DNA of 64,000 nucleotides from Phytophthora colocasiae (Eukaryota; Oomycota; Peronosporomycetes; Peronosporales; Peronosporaceae). Location: positions 744,001 through 808,000 of the forward strand of contig JAGKQI010000086.1 in the NCBI GenBank assembly GCA_018806915.1. Reading direction: 5' to 3'. Below are positions 17,835 to 27,311 of the stretch, piece after piece; position 1 is the first letter of the stretch, and each line of letters begins with the position of its first letter. A program made the position numbers and the translations under genes. The notes beneath the pieces are model-generated. The model did no database searches. It worked only from the letters and a program-made list of their open reading frames with translations, and was not told the origin of the DNA.

Positions 17835-20162
17835 ATGGTGCGCGTGCCCGGATCTTTTGGGGACGGCGGATATCACCGTGAGTCCGAAGAGACTGTACAA
17901 GTGAAGGAAGAACCGGGAGAAGAAGTGCCGACGGTCGTTGGATCGCCGTCAGCACCGCTGAACGCTAGATCCACGGATCGACGGAGCCCTGGGAGGAGCT
18001 CTGTCGACAAGAAGGAGGTGAGTCTGGCAACAGACTCGGAAGAAAAACCTCCCCCTCCTCCCCAGGTCCCTTCGGGGACCCCCGCGGATCGGAACGCGAG
18101 TTCTGATCCGCCGGGTGGGGATTCAGCGGCGAAAGCTGTTGGATCTTCATCCACCACCACCACCACCACCGCGCAGATCTCAGGTGGTAAAACGTCGAAG
18201 AAGAAGACGAAGATTGCGCGGAAGAAGCTGAGGGCAACAGGATCTGATGTCGACGAGAAGCCGGTGGTGAAACCGGAGTGGTCGTCGACCCAGCTGGAGG
18301 CTTCGTATCGCCGGATCGCGCTCGAGGACTTCCTCCGGGAAGACCCTGTGATGAGGATCCTACAACCCCAGTTGGTTGGATCCCTCACCGGCCCGATCAC
18401 GGCACCGGCTCAGTCTACGAACAGTTTGGACAGCGCTTTGGATCTCCTACGCCTGCTCGAAGAAGCTGGTTTTGCTGCGGGTGTTTTCGACGGGGACACC
18501 CTCTTCCGCTTGGATCACGACAGGATCCGTATCGCAGCGGCCTCGCTCTTCAGCCGACTGAAGCCCCTCGTCGGTGAGCGACGAGTGATCCGAGATCCGA
18601 TGTCCAAGCTGGCGCAGTCCCCAGAGTACCAGACAGGATCCTCGCGATACGCTTCGGCGGAGTCCGAAGCAGGATCCGACAGCTCGTCGGAACCCCGACG
18701 TATGGCACTCGGCCCTACAGGTGTTGCGATGTTGGCAGCCCGTATGCCAACTGATGTCCCGGATGCCAAGCCAGCGCGAACGCGGGACACCTCGCGTGAT
18801 CAACCCCGTGCCATGGATCCGCCGCATGCATCCACCAAGGGACTGCAAGCTTACTTCCAATCAGCCATGGACAAGTTCTTGAAGGAGCGGCAGATGACTA
18901 CGGTCCCAAGAGCCACGACGCGCGCTTCGGATCCTGTATATCGGGACGTCGAGATGGAGTCAGTAGGATCACACCCCGAGAACTGGGAGTATGACCCTGA
19001 CGACCTTGACGGATTGGCTCTCCGGCGTACGGCGACGACCACTGCTGCATCCGTTACGGCAGGATCCAGCACGATTCAACGGATCCGGATTTCTGCGATA
19101 TCGGACCTGAAGGAGTTCACGGGCAAGGGGCACGACGAGGAACGAGCAAGATCATGGATTAGTAAAGTCAAGTCAGCCGTCACGAGAGATCAAGCATCGG
19201 ATGAAGAAAAGTGCCTTACCTTCGGAGATCTCCTCACAGGTCCAGCGCGAAACTGGTACAGACAACTCAGTCGATCCACAAGGCTGAAGTGGAGTGATCT
19301 GCTGAAAGCCTTCCAGACGCAGTACTGCGGCCTCGGAGTCTCGGTGGCGTGGCAATACTACCACGCCCGCAAGAGATCCGATGAGTCGCCACTGGAATAC
19401 CTGTACCGGTTGAACGTAGCAGGTCTTCGTGCGAGAGTGATGATCAAGGATGGAGATGCCAAAGCTCGCCGCGAGCACGTCGAACACTTCATCGAGACGC
19501 TCGGGGATGCGGATCTGGCAGACCAACTGACATTACTCCGACTTGCGGACGCGGATCAACTCGAAGACGTACTGCGGGCCCGAGATCGCGCGAGATCCAG
19601 ACAGAAGAAGCCGTCGTCGGGATCCAGCAAGTTCCGGCCGAAGACCACGACGGCTCCACAGCCAACCGGTCCAACGCGTGCGATCCGTTCCATGCAAGTT
19701 GTAGAATCGGAGGGATCCGACTCCGAGGACTCCGGATCCGACGGTGAGCTTCGCAGAGCATACGTAGCAGCCTCGAGTGAGCGACCGATTACCTCGACGA
19801 CAGCCGGATCGACAGAGACCAAGACAGGAACTTCGGATCCTAAGAAGGATCCGGATCCAACCCAAGCCAGCTCGGATCCAGTGCCACAGGATCGTCGACC
19901 GCGTTTTTCCAACGAAGGGCAACGCTGCTCGCACTGCGGATCCAGGAAACATTCGGATCTTGGCTGTTGGAAGCGTCTCACCTGCCAGAAGTGCGGCAAG
20001 AGGGGTCATCCGTCGGATCGCTGCTTCTTCGTATGTCGCGGCTGCGGAGAACTTCATGATCACGGCAAGTGCCAGATGGAGGAGTTCTACAACCTCATCC
20101 GACAGTGGTTCGATCCAAGTAAGCACATGCTTCCAGAAGCTGCCGAGAAGATGTTAAACTAG
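17835..20162 (+). CDS. gag: D Gag polyprotein
   Basis: Open frame of 775 residues from the ATG at 17835, the first base after the LTR; the frame is also open from an ATG inside the LTR at 17796. A long Ser/Asp-rich N-terminal part precedes a Retrotrans_gag capsid region (WYRQLSRSTRLKWSDLL, YYHARKRSDESPLEYLYRLN, about residues 470-590). Near the C-terminus are two CCHC knuckles (CSHCGSRKHSDLGC, CQKCGKRGHPSDRC) and a third Cys/His cluster (CRGCGELHDHGKC). It ends in UAG within the frameshift signal. Confidence 0.9.
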   Translation: MVRVPGSFGDGGYHRESEETVQVKEEPGEEVPTVVGSPSAPLNARSTDRRSPGRSSVDKKEVSLATDSEEKPPPPPQVPSGTPADRNASSDPPGGDSAAKAVGSSSTTTTTTAQISGGKTSKKKTKIARKKLRATGSDVDEKPVVKPEWSSTQLEASYRRIALEDFLREDPVMRILQPQLVGSLTGPITAPAQSTNSLDSALDLLRLLEEAGFAAGVFDGDTLFRLDHDRIRIAAASLFSRLKPLVGERRVIRDPMSKLAQSPEYQTGSSRYASAESEAGSDSSSEPRRMALGPTGVAMLAARMPTDVPDAKPARTRDTSRDQPRAMDPPHASTKGLQAYFQSAMDKFLKERQMTTVPRATTRASDPVYRDVEMESVGSHPENWEYDPDDLDGLALRRTATTTAASVTAGSSTIQRIRISAISDLKEFTGKGHDEERARSWISKVKSAVTRDQASDEEKCLTFGDLLTGPARNWYRQLSRSTRLKWSDLLKAFQTQYCGLGVSVAWQYYHARKRSDESPLEYLYRLNVAGLRARVMIKDGDAKARREHVEHFIETLGDADLADQLTLLRLADADQLEDVLRARDRARSRQKKPSSGSSKFRPKTTTAPQPTGPTRAIRSMQVVESEGSDSEDSGSDGELRRAYVAASSERPITSTTAGSTETKTGTSDPKKDPDPTQASSDPVPQDRRPRFSNEGQRCSHCGSRKHSDLGCWKRLTCQKCGKRGHPSDRCFFVCRGCGELHDHGKCQMEEFYNLIRQWFDPSKHMLPEAAEKMLN
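17836..17854 (+). other. D primer binding site
   Basis: TGGTGCGCGTGCCCGGATC, one base after the LTR. Its complement reads as a tRNA 3' end: loop bases GAT, CCGGG (5-nt T-stem arm), CACGCGC (7-nt acceptor arm), A, CCA. It overlaps the ATG of gag at 17835. The tRNA identity cannot be told without the host tRNA set. Confidence 0.75.
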
Positions 20163-20202
20163 AACGCTCGCCGGGTTTGAATCCGGTACGAGACGAGCGT
20201 TC
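20153..20202 (+). promoter_or_regulatory. D gag-pro -1 frameshift signal
   Basis: Slippery G TTA AAC (20153-20159) in the gag frame, gag stop TAG (20160-20162), then a 9-bp stem GAACGCTCG (20162-20170) with CGAGCGTTC (20194-20202) enclosing an inner CCGG/CCGG hairpin (20171-20186). The -1 frame reads GTT AAA CTA GAA and continues into protease. E keeps the heptamer and the outer stem, with a changed but better-paired inner stem. Confidence 0.82.
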
Positions 20203-21508
20203 AACGTCTTACATCTATGCATATGTGAACAAGAAGGCCATGGATCAAGTTAGCAACAAGCGAACGGATCTATTGGATAATACATGTGAACTTCATGGGA
20301 AACGTACGGCTAGAGTTGCAAGCTTTCGCTCTACAGACGATGAATACCAGAGATCCGAGATCGCCATGTTCTTGGATCTCATGCCTGGAGAGTCACGCGG
20401 GTACTGGAAGTACCATGTCCCCAGCAAACACTTCAAGCAGGCCAAGGCAACGTGCAAGATCAACAATGCCAAGTCCACCGTGCTTCTTGACTCGGGATCC
20501 GAGGTGTCGATCATCGATGCCGCCTTTGCTCGTAAGGTTGGATCCCAGATCGACAGTCAAACACAAGAATGCCTCGGAATTGGTGAGCAGCTGTACATTG
20601 CAGCAGGCAAAACAAGGATCAAGGTTACCTTGGCTGGATACTTGGTATACTTCTGCGATGTCTGGGTCGGCGAGGATCTCCCACCCGACTGCGACGCGAT
20701 CCTTGGTATGGACTTCATGGTACCAGCCGGGATCCGACTCGACTTGGGCGACGGATCCGTGTGCTTGCATGACGAGATCCGTGTGCGCCTCCATGGACGA
20801 CGGCAGATTTTCAGCGGCCGGGCCCGCCCGCTACTCCTCCAGGAAGGCATACGGCTGGAACCCGGCGAGATCTTCGAGCATCCGGATCGGATCCATCTCA
20901 AGGAGTACGAGAAGCTGTGGCTACGCAGAGGCAAGCAATGGGTACCAACGTTAGCTCAAGGTCCAGGCAAGATCCGCTATCTACAACTTACCGATGTCGG
21001 TGAGAAAGCGGTCTCCCTCAACCACAATGAGGAGATCGGCATGTGGCTGGCCGGGGATCACGTTCCTCGCACCCCGGGCTTCATTTCCGTCGGATCCCGG
21101 CGCTACAACGAGTGGCAGAACCTTGCCATGAGCGCCACGACGGAGATCCCGCCGCCACCGCGTCCGAAAGAGCCTTGGGAGCTTGAGCCGGCGGTGGATC
21201 GGCCGAAGTACGCAGAGCCGAGAGGGATCCTGAAGCGCCCTGTCCACACCGCTGTCGTGTCACGCTGCCCCGGCTCGCCACCTACGTCGGACCGGATCCT
21301 TGAAGGAACGGTCGACTGGCGAGACAGGATCCAGTCCGACGGATCCGATCCGACGACGTCTAGGCTCCAAGCGCACCGCCGTGTCCGATTTGGACCAGAG
21401 GCCGCAAAGGATGCTGCGCCAGACTCGTCGGATCGAGGGGCGTCCTCACACGCCCGGATCCGAGATCCACAGGCTCAGGATCCTCCGGATCCTCTTCAGC
21501 TTGTCTGA
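20153..21508 (+). CDS. D protease, -1 frame
   Basis: Frame open from the slippery site to 21508. Aspartic protease motif VLLDSGSEVSIID (around 20480-20515) and the second conserved block AILGMDFMVPAG. It is preceded by a region with SYIYAYVNKK that is also in E, and followed by about 250 residues without a domain I know. A stop at 21508 separates it from the linker frame, so either an indel or a second recoding event lies there. Confidence 0.82.
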   Translation, partial: VKLERSPGLNPVRDERSTSYIYAYVNKKAMDQVSNKRTDLLDNTCELHGKRTARVASFRSTDDEYQRSEIAMFLDLMPGESRGYWKYHVPSKHFKQAKATCKINNAKSTVLLDSGSEVSIIDAAFARKVGSQIDSQTQECLGIGEQLYIAAGKTRIKVTLAGYLVYFCDVWVGEDLPPDCDAILGMDFMVPAGIRLDLGDGSVCLHDEIRVRLHGRRQIFSGRARPLLLQEGIRLEPGEIFEHPDRIHLKEYEKLWLRRGKQWVPTLAQGPGKIRYLQLTDVGEKAVSLNHNEEIGMWLAGDHVPRTPGFISVGSRRYNEWQNLAMSATTEIPPPPRPKEPWELEPAVDRPKYAEPRGILKRPVHTAVVSRCPGSPPTSDRILEGTVDWRDRIQSDGSDPTTSRLQAHRRVRFGPEAAKDAAPDSSDRGASSHARIRDPQAQDPPDPLQLV

Positions 21509-21630
21509 TTGAAGATCCGGCAACGTGTACTGTCTCTGGCCAGAGACTGGACGCCACCGTTGAGGATCGGCAGCACGTCCGTGCGACGGGCGACGACCAT
21601 CACTCCGACAAATCAGTCGGAGATGACGTT

Positions 21631-22866
21631 TTGGGGCGCCCTGGGGCGAATATGAATGCCCCGCTGCTGAGGTCGATATGGACATGCAGCGCGAGGCGAG
21701 GCGCGTCTAACGAGCCGTCGCATGCCTCAAACGGTGCCCTAGAAGCCGAAGGGCCCATGTCGACGCGCCTCCTTGAAGATCCGGAGGGCTGCCCTGTCTC
21801 TGCGCAGAGCCGGGACAATGATGTCGAAGGGTCGCCCCGTAATCATGAGACAGGTGACCATCACTCAGATGGCACAGTCGGATCCAAGTTTTCGGAGTGC
21901 CCTGAAGCCCACAGGAATGCCCCGGAGCTCGGGGAGCGCTCATTAGACGCGCCCGGTCAAGACCTTTCCGATGAGCTACCCCACGCCCCCCACCGACGCC
22001 TACAAGCAAAGTCGGATCCCAACCTGACACAGGTTGAAGATCGGTGTCGCGTATGCGACAGGGGTCAAGGACGGGGCAGGCCTGAACGGTCGTCTGATTC
22101 CGCACTTAGTGGGGATCTGAGCCCCTCATATTCACACGAATACGAGCGAGCGGCGGGGGCGACCAGCGGGAAGGGCGCCGTCGATTGCAAGACACCCAGG
22201 GCGATCTACGCGTGTACCAAGGGTGCTACGGATGCGCCTCCGCAAGACGAAGATGATGGTGCGCGCCAAGGCAAGGTTGAGGACTCAGGGGCGCCAGGGG
22301 ATCCGGATCAAGGCGCTACGGCACAAGAAGAGCTGGACCAAGGGGCGACGACGTACGTGGACGCGGCGAAGACCCCAGAAGACGATCCGAGAACTGGACG
22401 TGGTGCGCCGAAGGGTGATCCTGCTGTTGGATCCAGCTTGGAAGCAGGGAGCGAAGTCGGAAGACCTGCCGAGGGAGGTGCCGCTCGCGGACCGGATCCG
22501 GCCACAAGAAAGCTGGATCCTGGTAGCCATGTAACAGCCAGTGATCCGCCCAGAGTGGGGACAAGTGAGGATCCGTCACCGGCGTCAGGACATGGAGATC
22601 ACAAGTTCGCCTCAGACAAGGATCTCGTGGTTGGATCCCGACCGGATCTCGTGGCTGAGTCCCAGCCGGATCTCGAGGTTGGTGCCCGGCCGGATCCTGG
22701 ATCCGCAGAAGATCACGCCGACGATGGAGTGTTTGTCCACGAGAATGGCGGATCCTACGCGGAGGATCTCGAGAAGGAAATGGCGGTGTTGCCAGAGGTT
22801 GTGACGGCGACGGTCGAAGTGAAGATCGAGGATCTCCGGTGGGGATCCAGCCTCCAACACACCTGA
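21631..22866 (+). pseudogene. D protease-RT linker
   Basis: 411 open codons rich in Asp, Gly, Pro and Glu, with repeats such as LVVGSRPDLVAESQPDLEVGARPD. No catalytic domain recognised. It is in the same frame as RT downstream, but is left by a 1-base shift near 22845. Between about 22850 and 22975 the coding (TPEEIQRL, LLIGKGNALPPPA) is in another frame, as comparison with E shows, before a second shift restores the RT frame. Confidence 0.75.
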
Positions 22867-23001
22867 GGAGATCCAACGACTGGCGAATGTGATCTGGAAG
22901 TACAAGCACCTACTGATCGGAAAGGGCAACGCCTTGCCCCCGCCTGCTGTAGGCGCGATCTGTGACATTGATGTGGAGACGCGAAGCCAATTGCCCAGCG
23001 A

Positions 23002-26000
23002 GTGCGTAAGGTGGCGCCGCAGTATCGCGAGAAGCTCTCGGATCTGATCAAGGGATTGTTGCAAGCGAAGATCATCCAAGTCTCAACGTCACCATGGGCT
23101 TCGCCAATTGTCGTGATCATCAAGAAGAATGGCGTTGACATCAGGCTCTGCATCGACTACAGGTTGGTGAATAGCCTGACGAGGTTGATGGTATATCCTA
23201 TGCCTCTCATCAACGATCTACTGGAGGATCTCGACGCCGTGTTATGGTACTGTTCTCTCGACATGGCCAGTGGTTTTTGGGTTGTCTCCATGACGGATCG
23301 CGCAAGAGCCATCTCGGCATTTATCACCCCGTTTGGATTGTTCGAGTGGAACCGGATGCCGTTTGGTCTCAAGAATGCCCCGCAGATCTACCAGCGTTTG
23401 TTGGACAACACCCTCTATGGGTTCCTACGGATCCCGCCCACGGCCGGATCCGGATCCGCGTTGGATCTCTTCCGAGATGGGATCCCGGAGAGGAATGGTG
23501 AACAGTCTGTACTTGGACGAAGATCGTACATCGACGACATCTTAGTGACTGCCGGATCCTGGGATCACCTGTGTGAGCGAGTGCGTTTACTGCTGGAAGC
23601 CTGTGACAAGTGGAACTTGTCGATCAGCGTGGCCAAGAGTTTCTGGGGTCTGAAGAAGGTCGATTACCTGGGACACCGAGTGTCTAGCGAAGGACTAGAG
23701 GCACATCCGAAGGACCGAGAAGCGCTGGTGGATCTTGCGTTCCCGGGATCGCTGCGCGCTATGCAATCTTTCCTGGGTAGCCTAAACTACTACGCTCGAT
23801 TCATCGAGGACATGGCGGTCTACGCGTCGGTACTCTACGAACTGAGGGAGGTCGACTTCGCGGAGTTGAGGTCCAGCCGCAAGATCCTGCAGCCAACCGA
23901 CTCTGTGATCAAGGATCCCGAGGACCCGTCGAACCCGAGAGATCCGGATGAGAAGTGGATCCGTGCTTCAGCCGCCTTCGAGGCCCTGAAGAGGAAGATC
24001 GCTATGACTCCTACGCTTCGGCATTTCGATCCCGACAAGCAACCGGTGGTGATTGTCTACGCCAGTGAGTGGGCCATCTCAGCTTCCCTGACGCAGGATC
24101 ATGATGGGATCTACATGCCGGTGATGTTCGTTAGCAGATCCCTGAAACCGAACGAAGTGAACTATGGGATCGTAGAGAAGGAGGTGCTGGCCTTGCTAAG
24201 GATCCTGGATCTCGGATATTCCATGTTGGTTGGACGACGGATCCGGGTCCTAACCAGGCACTCTACCCTCCGGTGGTTGTTCCGTTCTACCGGACTACAA
24301 GGAAGGTTGGGCCAATGGGCGGCGCTGTTATCGCCTTGGGCTTTGGAGATCACGAAGTGCACGAAAGGGGAGGACGAGATCCTCGGATCCCTTGCCGCAA
24401 GTATCACCCCGAGATCCGAGGTGGATCAAGCTCTAGTAAACATCGCCCCGAGGAAAGAGCCACGCAGAGCAATCCAGATGCCAGTACCGACCGTAGGACC
24501 GGAGGAAGAGTTGTGGGTGGTTAGTTTCGACGGATCCGCCAGGGTGAAACGTGGCGGAGGATCCTTCAGCGCGATCGTCTGGAAGTTACCTGAATGGAGG
24601 GTGATTAAAGCAACATCTCGATACGCAGAGAACCTGACAGTCAACGAAGCAGAGTATAACGGACTTCTATTATGTTTCGAGTTACTCGAGGATCTGGCTA
24701 AGGGGCGACTTGTTATCTGCGGAGATTCGAATCTGGTGATCAGCCAGATGCGCGGCGAGATCGACTGTAAAGCGCCGGCCCTGACGTTACTGAGACAGAA
24801 GGCGCTAATGCGGCTTCGGGATTGGCCGGATCACGACCTGCTACATGTGAAGCGAGCGTGGAACGCAAGCGCCGACAGCTTGGCCAGTGCAGCATTGCAA
24901 CGAGAGAGCGGGATTACAGTCGACCAAGGGGCGGACCACGAGGATCTCGTCACTTTGAATCGGTTGGATGAGATTCTGACCTCGGGATCCGAGGATCCGA
25001 CACCACGGATCAGTGCAGTGGCTACTCGAAGACAAGCCAGAGAAGGGCGACCCCGAGTACTCGACGAGGAGTCCGTGCAACGGCTGAGGATCGACCGGAT
25101 CCGACAAGCCCAGGACGAAGAAACATGGATCTTCAACCTGAAGTCGTTCCTGCGGGGACAGCTGACGGATCTGACTGCGGCCGAAGCCAAAACGTGCCGT
25201 CTGCTAGCAGACAATTTCGAGTTGGACGAGGATGAGCTGTTGTTCTATTGCACGCCGTCACGAAGGGCCGAAGCCGATCGAGATGGATTATTACGACTGG
25301 TTATACCGGAGACGCTCCAGGCGGACCTGCTGCATCACTATCATAGCAGTCTAGAAGGAGGACATCAAGGGATCGGCCGTACGTACCAGAGGATCAAGGA
25401 CCACTTCTACTGAAGAGGACTTTTCAGATCCGTGCAGCAATTTGTCGGTGAATGCGTGGATTGTGAGACGGGCAAGGGGTGACCTACGATCCGTGGAGTG
25501 TCGCCAGGCAACATTCAAGCCACCTACCCGTTTCAAGTGATCGCCATGGATCATATACCCTCGCTACCAAGATCCAAGAACGGGAACACCGAGCTTCTAG
25601 TATGGGTGGACCTCTTCACTGGTTACGTGATCGTCAATGCTAATAACTCACGAACAGCTCAAGCTGTGGCGGAGTCCTATGAGATCTGTGTGTTTCGTCG
25701 ATTCGGCGCCAGCCAGGTGATCCGGCACGACCGAGAACCCGGGTTCATGTCCGATTTTTTTCGTGCTTTCAACCGGATCCTAGGCCAGCGCCAGAGAGCC
25801 ACTATGGCTTATCGACCACAGTCGAACGGCACGGCTGAACGGATGGTACAGACGATTACTCGAGCAATCAAGATGTATGTTCAGGATCCCGACCAGAGAG
25901 ATTGGGACGAGTATGCCGAACGCTTGACCTTTGCTTTGAACACTGCACAAGACCGGACTAGGGGCGACACGCCGTTCTACCTCGCCCATGGCTGGGATCC

Positions 26001-26817
26001 CAAGACAACTCTGGAGGCAACACTATCCGTAGGAAGTACCGGACGCCGAGATACCGATCCACGACGTTGGAGGTATAAGATCCAGCGACACTACCAACTG
26101 GCCAGGGCTGAGGTGAATGACCGCTTGAAGCAGGCGATCTCGGATCGTGCCGACCGGCACAACGAAGCGGCGACTCAACACTCCATCGAGGCCGGATCCC
26201 AAGTGTGGCTGTTCTTAGACAGAGTCAAGGAAGGGTACGCCAAGAAACTGGCTCACCTGTGGCATGGACCGTTCCGTGTGGCTGAAATGACGAATGAGTA
26301 TGCAGCTCGCTTGGAAATCGTGGGTACAGACTACCACTTGTTTCCGGTGGTGCACATCTCCAAGTTGAAGCCTGTCAGGACATTCCCAGACCGACCGAAG
26401 ATCCAGCTGACGGTGGACGAAGCGGATCGTTTAGACTTCGACGAAGCCTTGTTACCGGAGGACAGCTGGGAGCGTGATCTGGAAGATGGCGAGTTTGAAG
26501 TCGAGCGGATCGCGGACGTCCGGACCGGACGACCCACTCGGTATGGCCGGATCCGACGAGAGTTCCAAGTTTTCTGGAAAGGGTACGAGGACCCTACCTG
26601 GGTAGATGAAGCAGACCTGAACTGCGGCGCGTTACTGCATGAGTTCCTCCAAGAACGGAGCAAAAGGAACCGCTTCCAAGCGATGCAGTCTCATGAAGAG
26701 GAGTATGGATCTTCTATTGGTGAGGGCGCTCGCCAATGTGGAAGAAGAAGACTGGCAGCCTACTGCGAGTGGACACGTTGTGTATTTACATGTGAAGAAA
26801 AGAAGGGTGACCTCTGA
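23002..26817 (+). pseudogene. D RT, RNase H, archaeal-type RNase H, integrase, chromodomain
   Basis: One frame with two UGA stops (25411-25413 and 25480-25482) in the integrase zinc-binding region; E has Trp and Arg codons there. RT catalytic motif YIDD at residues 176-179. RNase H-like connection (VVIVYASEWAISASL, EKEVLALL) at about residues 345-440. A second RNase H (VSFDGSARVKRGG, NEAEYNGLL, GDSNLVISQ, WNASADSLASAALQ) at about 505-640. Integrase D,D,E: AMDHIPSLP, RHDREPGF, NGTAERMVQ. Chromodomain FQVFWKGYEDPTWV near 26560. Dual RNase H is known from some oomycete and plant Ty3 elements. Confidence 0.9.
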
Positions 26818-26860
26818 GTGGGGATCGGATTCCAGCTAGGTCGATGCCCGATCACTTACT

Positions 26861-27195
26861 CGGATCTCCAAGTCGGATCCTTGGGTTCTGAAGGCGGATC
26901 CTTGGGTCCTGAGGGCGGATCCTTGGGTTGTGAAGGCGGATCCTTGGGTCCTGAAGGCGGATCCTTGGGTTCAGAAGTTGGATCCTTGGGTTCTGAAGTC
27001 GGGTCCTTGGGTTCTGAAGTCGGATCCTTGGGTCCTGAAGGCGGATCCTTGGGTTCTGAAGTTGGATCCTTGGGTTCTGAAGGCGGATCCTTGGGTCCTG
27101 AAGGCGGATCCTTGGGTTTTGAAGACGGATCCTGGGATTTTGAAGCTGGATCTTTGGGTCCTGAAGGCGGATCCTCGGATCTCCAAGTCGGATCC
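26861..27195 (+). repeat. 21-bp tandem array downstream of D pol
   Basis: About 15 units of GGATCCTTGGGTTCTGAAGGC with small variation, bordered on both sides by CGGATCTCCAAGTCGGATCC. Because the unit is 21 bp, the array stays open in both orientations (plus GSLGSEG, minus DPPSEPK). It lies between the pol stop and the end of the antisense ORF. Confidence 0.95.
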
Positions 27196-27311
27196 TGGGG
27201 CCCTCTGGGTCTCACTATCATTGCTTGGGCGATTTGAAGTTAGAGTGTGCGGATCCTGAGCGAAGAAAGCCTGAGTGGACGAGAAGAATATATGGAGTTA
27301 AGTAACGCAGC

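Noticed and set aside
18447..18860. Minus-strand ORFs opposite D gag
   Set aside because: Short, overlapping one another in several frames and explained by the GC-rich sense frame.
20163..20202. Intrinsic terminator or tRNA-like element after D gag
   Set aside because: The stem has no following T run, lacks tRNA arms, and its position behind a slippery heptamer in two elements fits a recoding signal better.
26861..27195. Regular repeats resembling a CRISPR array
   Set aside because: The units are contiguous 21-mers without unique spacers, the sequence is eukaryotic, and no cas-like gene is near.
26818..27237. A separate protein gene made of GSLGSEG repeats
   Set aside because: It is simply the 21-bp array read in one frame; equally open frames exist on both strands, and nothing else supports translation.
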